6,449 nt of DNA from Dehalococcoidales bacterium (GCA_028718465.1 JAQULX010000171.1:1-6449); one strand, 5' to 3'. Counted from the first letter of the stretch, positions 1 through 6,287 are shown. The notes: generated by a model not told the origin, from the sequence alone. A program made the numbers and translations.

Positions 1-441
1 GGAATTGTTTTTCAAGAATACTTCGCGAGTCTGTCTGGCAGCGGTCCTTAAAAGATCACCATAAAAAATGCCAAAGTCACTATGAGAGTCCGGTGCTATA
101 AACTGCCCGAAATTCCTGGAAACCAGCAAGTCTCTTTCGACACCGAGTATCTGTGCGCAGGCCAGGTTAGCTTCTTTAATCCGGCATTCCTCATCCGTGG
201 TGAGATACCCACTGGGAAAGCTGTTAAAAAGCTCCTGATATTTTTGCCGCTCTCCGATGATCTCTTTATTCAAGCCTTCTATTTCAGCAGTCTGCACGTT
301 CTTTAAAGTCAGGTCTTCGATTAAAAGGCAGATGTCCTCACTGGACAGCGTCAATTTGTCTTTCCTTATTTTGTCCGATCCTTCGATCTTCCATTGGAAT
401 ATCCTTGATTCCAGCTGTTTGATAGCTTCCTTTGTTTCCAT
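1..441 (-). CDS. PAS-domain sensor/signalling protein, N-terminal part (runs off the left edge)
   Basis: The reverse strand is open from an ATG at 441 to the window edge, giving 147 residues without a stop. Residues 1-67 are highly charged and look helical, with heptad-like stretches (LLIEDLTLKNVQTAEIEGLN), suggesting a coiled coil. From about residue 68 (YQELFNSFPSGYLTTDEE) a typical PAS domain begins: the LFNSFPSGYLTTD strand, the RIKEANLACAQILGVERD segment and a following FGQFIAPDS stretch match the family pattern. PAS domains sense ligands or mediate dimerisation; here the output domain (histidine kinase, GGDEF, or none) lies outside the window. The start is supported by AGGG seven bases upstream and by an in-frame stop further up with no other ATG, GTG or TTG between. 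It is transcribed away from the hydrolase gene. The PAS call is firm; ligand and output are unknown. Confidence 0.8.
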   Translation of the reverse strand, partial: METKEAIKQLESRIFQWKIEGSDKIRKDKLTLSSEDICLLIEDLTLKNVQTAEIEGLNKEIIGERQKYQELFNSFPSGYLTTDEECRIKEANLACAQILGVERDLLVSRNFGQFIAPDSHSDFGIFYGDLLRTAARQTREVFLKNNS

Positions 442-742
442 TTTATATCCCTGATCCCGTTTTTTATTGATATAATCGTCTGTCGGTCTATATCATCTAT
501 TACACCAATACTATGACGGTTCAATAATGATGCAAAAACTATCACGGCGTAAATAGCTAAATAGTACTGGCAGGACAGGCGATGTCCCCATTCCGGTATT
601 TATCTGTATTATAATTATTATCCAGATGCTTGTTTTTCGGTCTGAAATCTGCTCATCGTAGGTAGTTACCCTTTAAATAGCCCAAAAACCAGTTAATACA
701 TAAACACTGACGTGTGCTATTTCAGATAATATAAGGTCGGAG
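442..742. other. Divergent intergenic region, AT-rich, no gene seen
   Basis: These 301 bases lie between the start of the PAS gene (minus) and the start of the hydrolase gene (plus), so they should hold promoters for both. TATAAT occurs at 471-476 and 610-615, but neither has a convincing -35 partner at 16-18 bases. A 10-base near-repeat, ACTATGACGG at 510-519 and ACTATCACGG at 538-547, is present. A 7-base inverted repeat AAATAGC (675-681) / GCTATTT (716-722) flanks a 34-base loop just before the hydrolase. I found no open frame with a ribosome binding site and no tRNA-like structure. Confidence 0.5.
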
Positions 743-1462
743 ATGGGAAACAGTTCCGATAATAAAATATTTCCGGATTGCTGGGTAAGAGTGGCAGGGC
801 TGGATATTCACTATAAATGCCTGGGGCAAGGGCCTTCGGTAGTCTTACTGCATGGAGGTGGGAATGACTGGCATGAATGGATAAAGAACCTGGCTTTTAT
901 AGCCCGGAGCTTTCAGGTTTTTGCGCTCGATCTTCCGGGGTTTGGCGCAAGCCAGGCGCCCGATACGCCGGTCTCCCCTTCCTGGTATGTTATGTTTTTA
1001 AAAAATTTTCTGGACAGCATGGGAATCACCAGAACTCATCTGATAGGGCATTCCATAAGCGGAATGATCTCCTTTGCTTTTGCGGTTCGCTATCCGGATT
1101 CGGTAAATAAGCTGGTAGTCGTGGATGCCAGCGGACTGGGAAAAATCAGCTTGACAGGAAGGCTTTTGATCTCCATATTTCGCACCCTTGATCGATGGAA
1201 GAGGAAAGGAAGGGGGCCGAAAACTGGAGGGACTGCTGAAGAATGGCAGGTACTGGATAAATTGCCGGCGGTAAAAAACCCGGTATTAATTGTCTGGGGA
1301 CAGAATGATTTATATCTGCCGGTATCTCATTCTCGCCTGGCGCATAACTTGATCCCAGATTCTCGCCTGTGCATTTTCCCTCATTGCGGTCACGCTCCCC
1401 AGAGAAATAACCCGGACAAGTTCAACAATCTTATTATGGATTTTTTAAATAATGAAGATTAA
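743..1462 (+). CDS. Alpha/beta-fold hydrolase with short cap domain
   Basis: This 239-residue protein has the complete alpha/beta hydrolase layout. The oxyanion-hole motif HGGG is at residues 37-40, strand and turn DLPGFGAS at 63-70, the nucleophile elbow GHSISG at 102-107 with Ser104, the acid Asp189 in VWGQNDLYLP, and His217 in HCGHAPQ. It is expected to cleave an ester, amide or C-C bond of a small molecule; the substrate cannot be read from the sequence. The cap region between the core strands (about residues 133-172) is only some 40 residues and rich in Arg, Lys and Gly, whereas many relatives have 60-90 residues there. There is no signal peptide, so it is probably cytoplasmic. ATG 743 is preceded by AAGG and GGAG-like purines at 733-742. 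It is followed after 183 bases by the radical SAM gene on the same strand, with no clear terminator between, so co-transcription is possible. Confidence 0.88.
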   Translation: MGNSSDNKIFPDCWVRVAGLDIHYKCLGQGPSVVLLHGGGNDWHEWIKNLAFIARSFQVFALDLPGFGASQAPDTPVSPSWYVMFLKNFLDSMGITRTHLIGHSISGMISFAFAVRYPDSVNKLVVVDASGLGKISLTGRLLISIFRTLDRWKRKGRGPKTGGTAEEWQVLDKLPAVKNPVLIVWGQNDLYLPVSHSRLAHNLIPDSRLCIFPHCGHAPQRNNPDKFNNLIMDFLNNED

Positions 1463-1517
1463 TAAAACCGGCGTTCCGTGAAAGGTATGATGCCCGCAAT
1501 AACGTTATAGATAGAAG

Positions 1518-1550
1518 GAATCCGGTATCGTCTTATACTAACCGCGATTC
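1518..1550 (+). repeat. Imperfect hairpin between hydrolase and radical SAM genes
   Basis: GAATCCGGT (1518-1526) can pair with ACCG-GATTC (1541-1550), a 9-bp stem with a single bulged C at 1545 and a 14-base loop. No T-run follows on either strand, so it does not look like an intrinsic terminator. It could be an RNA processing or stability element, or chance. No cobalamin riboswitch B12-box (GCCACTG type) was seen in this 183-base gap. Confidence 0.3.
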
Positions 1551-1574
1551 TACGATAATCCCGATGTATTTTAG

Positions 1575-1601
1575 TTTACTAACGTGGTAGAATTATATAA
1601 T
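1575..1601 (+). promoter_or_regulatory. Candidate promoter for the radical SAM gene
   Basis: A perfect TATAAT is at 1596-1601, in an AT-rich stretch 45 bases before the chosen TTG start. The best -35 is TTTACT at 1575-1580, with a short spacer of 15 bases, so the assignment is weak. If used, the leader would be about 38 bases. Confidence 0.35.
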
Positions 1602-1635
1602 ATGTAGGATAATATAAAGCAACATTAAAAAAATT

Positions 1636-1639
1636 GGAG
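1636..1639 (+). promoter_or_regulatory. Shine-Dalgarno GGAG that decides the radical SAM start
   Basis: GGAG is followed by six bases (ACAGAC) and then TTG at 1646, ideal spacing. The upstream in-frame TTG at 1634 overlaps this site and has only an A-run before it, so it is a poor start. Confidence 0.65.
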
Positions 1640-1645
1640 ACAGAC

Positions 1646-3154
1646 TTGAACATTTTATTGGTTTACCCGCAGTACCCGGACACATTCTGGAGCTTCAAAC
1701 ATGCGATTAGATTCGTTTTAAAGAAAGCTGCCTTCCCTCCTCTTGGGCTGCTGACCATAGCCTCTATGATTCCCCGGAAATGGGAAAAAAGAGTAATCGA
1801 TATGAACGTGCAAAATCTCACTGATCTTGACATTAAATGGGCCGATTATCTGTTTATCAGCGCTATGGTAGTTCAGCAGGCTTCCGCCAGAGAGGTTATC
1901 AGGAGAGCGAAGAACCTGGGCGTGAAGGTAGTAGCCGGAGGTCCGCTGTTCACCACAGAGCCGGAAAGCTACAGCGAAGTCGACCACATGGTGCTGAACG
2001 AAGCCGAGATTACGCTGCCCCTGTTTTTGAAAGACCTGGCCGAAGGGAAACCCCAGCATATTTACAGTACCACGGAACATCCCCAGATCACCAGCACCCC
2101 CGCACCCCAGTGGTCTCTCATCAATATGAAAAAGTATTCTTCCATGAGTCTGCAATACTCACGCGGCTGCCCGTTCAACTGCGAGTTCTGCGATATTACT
2201 TTCCTGGACGGCCGCATACCCCGGACCAAAGACAGAGACCAGGTGATTAACGAACTGGAAGTCCTCTACAACCAGGGATGGAGAGGATCTCTTTTCATTG
2301 TAGATGATAATTTTATCGGCAATAAAAACAAGCTGAAGAAGGATATACTGCCTGCTTTGATCCAGTGGCAGGAAAAGAAGAAATACCCATTTACCTTTTT
2401 TACCGAGGTCTCCATCAACCTGGTGGATGACGAAGAATTGATGAGCTTGATGACTAAAGCCGGATTTACCCGTGTATTCATCGGTATCGAGACGCCAAAT
2501 GAGGCCAGCCTGAATGAATGCAACAAAAGCCAGAACACCAGCCGAGATTTAGTGGCGGCAGTCAAAAAGATACACAACTGCGGGATGGAGGTCATGGCAG
2601 GATTTATCGTCGGATTCGATAACGACCCGGCAACAATATTCAAAACGCAGATCAACTTCATACAAAATAGCGGCATTGTCACGGCAATGGTGGGCCTTCT
2701 CAACGCCCCTCGCGGGACCCGGCTGTACCAGCGACTGAAGGGTGAGAACCGGCTGTTGAAGGAAAACTTTACCGGGGATAATATGGATTACTCCTTGAAT
2801 TTCGAACCCAAAATGGACCGGGATAATTTGATAAACGGCTACAGGCATGTACTAAATACCATCTATTCGCCAAAGCATTATTATGAAAGAATAAAGACCC
2901 TGTTACAAGAGTATAAACCCAGGATTAGAAGAAGACCCACCATCAAATGGAACATGTTCGTTGGAATGGTAAACTGCATCTGGTTCCTGGGCATACGCGA
3001 AAAGGGGAGAAGGTATTACTGGAAGCTGTTTGCCTCGACCCTTTTTGTCAGGCCGCGTTCTTTTCCGATGTTTATGACCCTGGCGGTTTACGGCTATCAT
3101 TTCCGCAAGGTGATTAACAAGTGTGTAGGAGTTCCTTCAAAGGGAACAATCTAG
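1646..3154 (+). CDS. B12-binding radical SAM protein, DUF4070 group (HpnP-like)
   Basis: The 502-residue protein (TTG start at 1646) has an N-terminal cobalamin-binding Rossmann domain (about 1-140, with AGGP near 97-100) and a radical SAM barrel with CPFNCEFC at 175-182, whose three Cys should hold a 4Fe-4S cluster that cleaves S-adenosylmethionine. FIVDDNFIGN (217-226), a strand typical of this group, and GIETPNEASL (280-289) follow. The C-terminal part (about 345-495) matches DUF4070, including YSPKHYYERI and a basic, hydrophobic tail ending LAVYGYHFRKV, which may touch the membrane. The classical DxHxxG cobalamin motif is absent: DMNVQN occupies that place, as I recall for HpnP-type proteins, which bind cobalamin without the lower His. 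The group includes hopanoid C-2 methylase HpnP, so methylation of a lipid or other unreactive carbon is a reasonable guess, but the substrate is unknown. The gene ends in TAG shortly before a strong hairpin. Family assignment is firm, specific function is not. Confidence 0.9.
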   Translation: MNILLVYPQYPDTFWSFKHAIRFVLKKAAFPPLGLLTIASMIPRKWEKRVIDMNVQNLTDLDIKWADYLFISAMVVQQASAREVIRRAKNLGVKVVAGGPLFTTEPESYSEVDHMVLNEAEITLPLFLKDLAEGKPQHIYSTTEHPQITSTPAPQWSLINMKKYSSMSLQYSRGCPFNCEFCDITFLDGRIPRTKDRDQVINELEVLYNQGWRGSLFIVDDNFIGNKNKLKKDILPALIQWQEKKKYPFTFFTEVSINLVDDEELMSLMTKAGFTRVFIGIETPNEASLNECNKSQNTSRDLVAAVKKIHNCGMEVMAGFIVGFDNDPATIFKTQINFIQNSGIVTAMVGLLNAPRGTRLYQRLKGENRLLKENFTGDNMDYSLNFEPKMDRDNLINGYRHVLNTIYSPKHYYERIKTLLQEYKPRIRRRPTIKWNMFVGMVNCIWFLGIREKGRRYYWKLFASTLFVRPRSFPMFMTLAVYGYHFRKVINKCVGVPSKGTI

Positions 3155-3161
3155 CCGCTGT

Positions 3162-3198
3162 AAAATCAAGCCCCCGGGATTTCCGGGGGCTTGATTTT
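3162..3198. terminator. Bidirectional intrinsic terminator between convergent genes
   Basis: AAAATCAAGCCCCCGG (3162-3177) and CCGGGGGCTTGATTTT (3183-3198) are perfect reverse complements: a 16-bp stem with a 5-base loop (GATTT). The stem has a GC-rich core and its A/T ends supply a T-run on each strand (TTTTGT on plus, TTTTAC on minus). It lies 7 bases after the radical SAM stop and 19 bases after the acpP stop, so it probably ends transcription from both sides. Confidence 0.9.
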
Positions 3199-3217
3199 GT
3201 CTCGGGATTTTCCTGTA

Positions 3218-3481
3218 CTAGGCGTCAGCAATTCCCAATTGTTTAATGTAATCGACAGCGTCCTGGACTGTCAATATCTTTTCAGCATCAGTATCGGGAA
3301 TTTCGATTTTCAAACCAGGGGTGCTGAAATTCTCCTCAATCGCCATTATAAGTTCCACCAGGTCCAGCGAATCCGCTCCCAGGTCTTCTGCGAATTTGGC
3401 AGTGGGGACCACGTCCTTTTCCTCCACTCCTAATTGATCTACAATTATTTTCTTTAATTTATCGTATATTGCAGACGACAC
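3218..3481 (-). CDS. acpP: Acyl carrier protein AcpP
   Basis: The 87-residue product is a type II acyl carrier protein. It carries growing acyl chains on a 4'-phosphopantetheine arm attached to Ser38 in the conserved [12 protein letters not shown] motif (33-44). Helix I ([15 protein letters not shown]), the acidic recognition helix II ([11 protein letters not shown]) and helix IV ([12 protein letters not shown]) are all present. Compared with E. coli AcpP from memory, about five extra residues (in STPGLK, 53-58) sit in the loop after helix II, before [10 protein letters not shown]. The start codon is GTG (3481), supported by GGAGG seven bases upstream. It follows nusB after only 22 bases and is probably co-transcribed with it, ending at the hairpin at 3162-3198. 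It is the last gene of the fatty acid block visible here and the substrate carrier for FabD and FabG encoded upstream. Confidence 0.96.
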   Translation of the reverse strand: MSSAIYDKLKKIIVDQLGVEEKDVVPTAKFAEDLGADSLDLVELIMAIEENFSTPGLKIEIPDTDAEKILTVQDAVDYIKQLGIADA

Positions 3482-3503
3482 TCAAATACCTCCATTAAGA
3501 TTT

Positions 3504-3923
3504 TTATGGTTTTTTATTAATTATCAAATTGCTTACTGAGCCTAATACTCCATTGATAAAGCGTGAAGAGTTGTCGCTTCCGAAAGTTTTGGCCAATTCG
3601 ACGGCTTCGTTAATGGCAACTTTAACAGGAATCTTCCGGTTATGCAAGATTTCGAAAATGGCCAATCTCAATATATTCCTGTCAATAATGGAAATCTGGT
3701 CCAGCGGCCAGGCCGGGGCAAATTCCCGGATATTCTGGTCCAGATGCTCGCGGTTTTCTATCACTCCGTTAATCAACTCGCGGGCAAAGACTGCGACATC
3801 TTCGGTTATTTCAACTCTGGAGAGGACCTGGTCCAGGGCTTCATCCGGCTTATGCTCTACAGAATCAACCTCATATAATACCTGAAGAGCTATTTCTCTG
3901 GCTTTATGCCTTGCGCCTTTCAT
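3504..3923 (-). CDS. nusB: Transcription antitermination factor NusB
   Basis: The 139-residue protein is all-helical and of normal NusB length. The N-terminal [16 protein letters not shown] (5-20), the central [13 protein letters not shown] (81-93) and the C-terminal [25 protein letters not shown] region (103-127) are family signatures. NusB binds boxA RNA together with NusE (S10) and keeps RNA polymerase from terminating in rRNA operons. The ATG at 3923 has only a weak purine stretch upstream (GGTAAGAATAA), so translation initiation may be modest. It lies 78 bases after fabG and 22 bases before acpP. A strong extended -10 sits 28 bases before the start, so nusB-acpP may be transcribed apart from fabD-fabG. 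Its position between fabG and acpP is unusual relative to common fab clusters. Confidence 0.95.
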   Translation of the reverse strand: MKGARHKAREIALQVLYEVDSVEHKPDEALDQVLSRVEITEDVAVFARELINGVIENREHLDQNIREFAPAWPLDQISIIDRNILRLAIFEILHNRKIPVKVAINEAVELAKTFGSDNSSRFINGVLGSVSNLIINKKP

Positions 3924-3950
3924 GGTTTTATTCTTACCATCCGAAATACT

Positions 3951-3979
3951 ATTATAGCATTATCCTTTTCTATGTTCAC
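3951..3979 (-). promoter_or_regulatory. Extended -10 promoter in front of nusB-acpP
   Basis: On the minus strand TGCTATAAT (3959-3951) is a perfect extended -10 (TGn plus TATAAT). Seventeen bases upstream lies GTGAAC (3979-3974), a weak -35 matching TTGACA at three positions; extended -10 promoters often tolerate this. A start of transcription near 3944 would give a leader of about 20 bases before the nusB ATG. Confidence 0.6.
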
Positions 3980-4001
3980 CTAAAGCCACCGCCCGGGAAC
4001 A

Positions 4002-4742
4002 TCAGGCTGATATCATTCCACCGTCAACACATAATACCTGTCCGGTAATATACCGCGCTTCATCGGAAGCAAAGAAAGCCACTGCTCCGGCTACATCCTG
4101 CGGGCTGCCGAAATATCCCATCGGGATCCGCTTATTAAACTCCTCCTTTATCTTCTCCGGTATTTTCCGGGTCATGTCAGTGTCAATGAACCCGGGGGCA
4201 ACGACATTGACCGTGATTTGCCGGGAAGCCATCTCCTTGGCCACCGTCCGGGTAATCCCGATAACGCCGGCTTTAGCGGCGCAGTAGTTGACCTGTCCCG
4301 GATTGCCGGCGATACCGGAAATGCTACTGATATTGATAATCCTTCCCCAGCGCTGTTTCAACATATATTTCAGAGCGGCCCGGGTGCAGAGAAAAACGCC
4401 TTTAAGGTTAATATCGATGACCGCGTCCCATTCTTCATCTGTCATCCGGAGGGTTATCTGATCTCGGGTAATGCCCGCATTATTGACCAGTATATCCAGC
4501 CGGCCAAAAGCGGACACTGCTTTTTCCATGACCAGATCAACATCCGCGGACGAACTGACGCTTCCCTTGATAAACAGGCTTTGTTTGCCCTCGGCTTTCA
4601 ACTCATCGCAGGTAGCTTCAGCCGCATCCGAAACATCATTGATTATCACGGCAGCCCCGTCGGCTGATAATTTTCGCGCTATAGCTTTGCCTATTCCACG
4701 GCCGCTGCCAGTAACCAGAGCAATTTTTCCAGTCAGGTCCAT
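4002..4742 (-). CDS. fabG: 3-oxoacyl-ACP reductase FabG
   Basis: This 246-residue classical short-chain dehydrogenase reduces 3-oxoacyl-ACP to 3-hydroxyacyl-ACP with NADPH in fatty acid elongation. The nucleotide-binding motif TGSGRGIG is at 11-18, NNAG at 87-90, catalytic Asn112 in INLKGVF, Ser140 in NISSISG, and Tyr153/Lys157 in NYCAAKAG, so the Asn-Ser-Tyr-Lys tetrad is complete. The substrate-loop region APGFIDTDM (182-190) and the C-terminal ITGQVLCVDGG (232-242) are typical of FabG. Length and start are as usual for the family; ATG 4742 follows AGGAGG at five bases, a very strong site. It lies 147 bases after fabD, a long gap for two genes of one pathway. Other SDR enzymes share these motifs, but the fabD/acpP context makes FabG the clear choice. 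Confidence 0.95.
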   Translation of the reverse strand: MDLTGKIALVTGSGRGIGKAIARKLSADGAAVIINDVSDAAEATCDELKAEGKQSLFIKGSVSSSADVDLVMEKAVSAFGRLDILVNNAGITRDQITLRMTDEEWDAVIDINLKGVFLCTRAALKYMLKQRWGRIINISSISGIAGNPGQVNYCAAKAGVIGITRTVAKEMASRQITVNVVAPGFIDTDMTRKIPEKIKEEFNKRIPMGYFGSPQDVAGAVAFFASDEARYITGQVLCVDGGMISA

Positions 4743-4889
4743 TGTCGCCTCCTGTCAAAATAGGTAGAAATGCCAAATATTTAAATTACCCCCGTCAGGT
4801 CCTTCAGAAACCCTGAGTGTACCCGGCTGCACTATTGCCTTCAGCGAGCGTTTTTAATGTAAGCGCCCTCCTTCAGAGTGACATCCTGA
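4743..4889 (-). other. fabD-fabG spacer with a possible 25-codon leader frame
   Basis: The spacer holds the fabG Shine-Dalgarno AGGAGG (4753-4748). Read on the minus strand, a GTG at 4832 preceded by GAAGG five bases upstream opens a 25-codon frame that stops with TGA at 4757-4755, just before that site. The peptide would start MQPGTLRVSEGPDGG and end in an aromatic-rich WHFYLF. I do not call it a gene: it is short and resembles nothing I recognise. No terminator and no clear promoter was found here. Confidence 0.3.
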
Positions 4890-5825
4890 CTAAATATTAA
4901 CCAGATTGCCAAGCTCACCGGCAGTACCGATATTCAGGGTCTTAATATCTTTATTGATACGCTTGATCAGTCCGGTCAGGACGTTACCGGCGCCGATTTC
5001 AATGAAACAGGTTACTCCGTGATCGATCATAAATTCTATTGAGCGCTGCCACTGCACGCTGTTACCGAGTTGGGCTATTAATTCATCTTTAATCGCTTCA
5101 ACGTCGGTCAACGGCCGGGCCGAGGTATTGGCGATAATGGGAACGGACGGCTCATTAAATGTAAGCCGTTTGATAAAGGAAGAAAGACCGTCAGCGGCAG
5201 GCTGCATGAGGGGAGAATGAAAAGCGCCGCTGACCTGAAGAGGCAGAGCGCGAGCTGCGCCTCTGGTTTTGGCCAGTTCAATGGCTTTATCAATACCGCC
5301 TTTAGCTCCGCTGATGACCAGTTGTCCGGGGCAATTGATATTAGCCAGCCAGGTCCCGGTCTCCTGGCAGATCGCCTTAACCGCAGCCTCATCGAGTCCC
5401 AATATAGCCGCCATTGCCCCCGGAGTTATCTGTCCGGCTTCATGCATTAAACGGCCTCGTTCCCGTGCCAGTGATACTGCGGCAGGAAAGTCCAGCACTC
5501 CAGCCAGGTGCAAAGCAGTGTACTCCCCCAGGCTGTGACCGGCCATATACACGGGATTCTTAATACCGTTTTTATCAGCCATCGAGACAGCCGCCCGGTA
5601 GCAGGCAACGCTCATGGTAACAAGAGCCGGTTGGGCGTTGCTGGTTTTTCTCAGTTCATCTTCAGGGCCTTCGAAGCAAAGCTTTGTCAGAGGAAAGCCG
5701 AGAACTTTATCCGCTTCCTTAAAAACGGCGCTGGCAGATTCAAAGCTGTCATATAAATCTCGTCCCATGCCAACTTTTTGAGATCCCTGGCCGGGGAAGA
5801 TATAAGCCAATTTGATATCAGGCAT
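4890..5825 (-). CDS. fabD: Malonyl-CoA:ACP transacylase FabD
   Basis: The 311-residue protein transfers malonyl from CoA to the acyl carrier protein, supplying extender units for fatty acid synthesis. FPGQGSQ near the N-terminus (10-16), the nucleophile GHSLGE with Ser98 (96-101), Arg123 in RERGRLM, which should bind the malonyl carboxylate, and catalytic His203 in GAFHSPLM (200-207) are all intact. NTSARPLT (233-240) and IEIGAGNVLTGLIKRI (275-290) are further family marks. Length is normal. ATG 5825 has GGAGG six bases upstream. It is separated from rpmF by 256 bases holding a hairpin and a palindrome, so it may have its own promoter, though no confident -10/-35 pair was seen. The fabH and plsX genes that often precede fabD are missing here. 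Confidence 0.96.
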   Translation of the reverse strand: MPDIKLAYIFPGQGSQKVGMGRDLYDSFESASAVFKEADKVLGFPLTKLCFEGPEDELRKTSNAQPALVTMSVACYRAAVSMADKNGIKNPVYMAGHSLGEYTALHLAGVLDFPAAVSLARERGRLMHEAGQITPGAMAAILGLDEAAVKAICQETGTWLANINCPGQLVISGAKGGIDKAIELAKTRGAARALPLQVSGAFHSPLMQPAADGLSSFIKRLTFNEPSVPIIANTSARPLTDVEAIKDELIAQLGNSVQWQRSIEFMIDHGVTCFIEIGAGNVLTGLIKRINKDIKTLNIGTAGELGNLVNI

Positions 5826-5856
5826 ACTATTCCTCCACCCAAATAGCTGAAATATT

Positions 5857-5871
5857 ATGTCAATTTAACAT
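5857..5871. promoter_or_regulatory. 15-bp imperfect palindrome in the fabD leader, possible operator
   Basis: ATGTCAA-T-TTAACAT is a dyad with one mismatched pair, centred at 5864, about 39 bases upstream of the fabD start. On the minus strand it contains TTGACA and adjoins CATAAT, but these overlap rather than being spaced as a promoter. A regulator binding here could control fabD. It does not match the FapR or FadR sites as I remember them, and in AT-rich DNA such a dyad can arise by chance. Confidence 0.25.
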
Positions 5872-5973
5872 CCATTACAGGAGTACAGCAGCATAGACCT
5901 GATTAAGGAACGGACCAAAATCAGAAAAGGAATGGCAGCCGGTGATTCTGTTACTGTACCCTGCGGGCATTAG

Positions 5974-6000
5974 AAACGGCTGAAATATATTCAGCCGTTT
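5974..6000 (-). terminator. Hairpin after rpmF: weak terminator or processing site
   Basis: AAACGGCTGAA (5974-5984) and TTCAGCCGTTT (5990-6000) form a perfect 11-bp stem with a 5-base ATATA loop, 81 bases beyond the rpmF stop. On the minus strand the stem ends in TTT followed by CTAATG, so the T-run is short; on the plus strand it is equally short. It may partly end DUF177-rpmF transcription, or stabilise or process the message upstream of fabD. Confidence 0.55.
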
Positions 6001-6081
6001 ACTGTGAAAACCGGATACACGGTAATTTGTCAGATAACTGGTCCATGCATAAACAGGGCCGTTTCGGGTGAGATGTCTACC

Positions 6082-6282
6082 CTAAGTTGTCCTCTTCTTG
6101 GAAGTCTCCACTTTTATCGCTACTCTACCGTTGTAGTTGCCACAGACAGAACAAACGCGATGGGCTAATTTTACGCTGTGACATTGTGGACAGGTATCCA
6201 TGGAGGGCATTTCAATTTTCATATGTCCGCGCCTCTCTCTCTGGCGCGATTTAGCATATCTCCGTTTAGGTAAGGGTGCCAT
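6082..6282 (-). CDS. rpmF: 50S ribosomal protein L32
   Basis: The 66-residue product is ribosomal protein L32 of the large subunit. The basic N-terminus APLPKRRYAKSRQRERRGH is typical (PKRR...S..R.R.RR.H), and two Cys pairs, CPQC (31-34) and CSVC (44-47), form the zinc ribbon of the C+ form. The C-terminus is basic (TSKKRTT). ATG 6282 follows GGAG by seven bases, a site that lies inside the last codons of the upstream DUF177 gene, whose stop is only five bases before this start. The two genes are therefore almost surely co-transcribed and may be translationally coupled, the usual arrangement of rpmF with DUF177. Confidence 0.96.
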   Translation of the reverse strand: MAPLPKRRYAKSRQRERRGHMKIEMPSMDTCPQCHSVKLAHRVCSVCGNYNGRVAIKVETSKKRTT

Positions 6283-6287
6283 TTTTT

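Noticed and set aside
82..454. Two plus-strand open frames (82-306 and 257-454)
   Set aside because: They lie antisense to the PAS-domain gene, overlap each other, lack good ribosome binding sites and resemble no family; the minus-strand product is clearly PAS-like.
1463..1645. Cobalamin riboswitch before the B12-dependent radical SAM gene
   Set aside because: No B12-box-like sequence and the gap is shorter than the usual element.
1718..3100. Several minus-strand open frames and one plus-strand frame (1837-2250) inside the radical SAM gene
   Set aside because: All overlap a well-supported 502-residue gene with recognisable motifs, and their products have no domain features.
4001..4011. Short palindrome ATCAGGCTGAT at the fabG stop as a terminator
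   Set aside because: Stem of four to five pairs with almost no loop and no T-run; too weak to call.
4843..4889. A second fabD-like C-terminus after the fabD stop (a frame reading TLKTLAEGN, reminiscent of the IKTLNIG at the FabD end)
   Set aside because: The likeness covers only a few residues in a different frame and FabD already has full length; chance is more likely.
4218..5756. Plus-strand frames opposite fabG and fabD
   Set aside because: Antisense shadows of two genes with full catalytic motifs; no ribosome binding sites or recognisable products.
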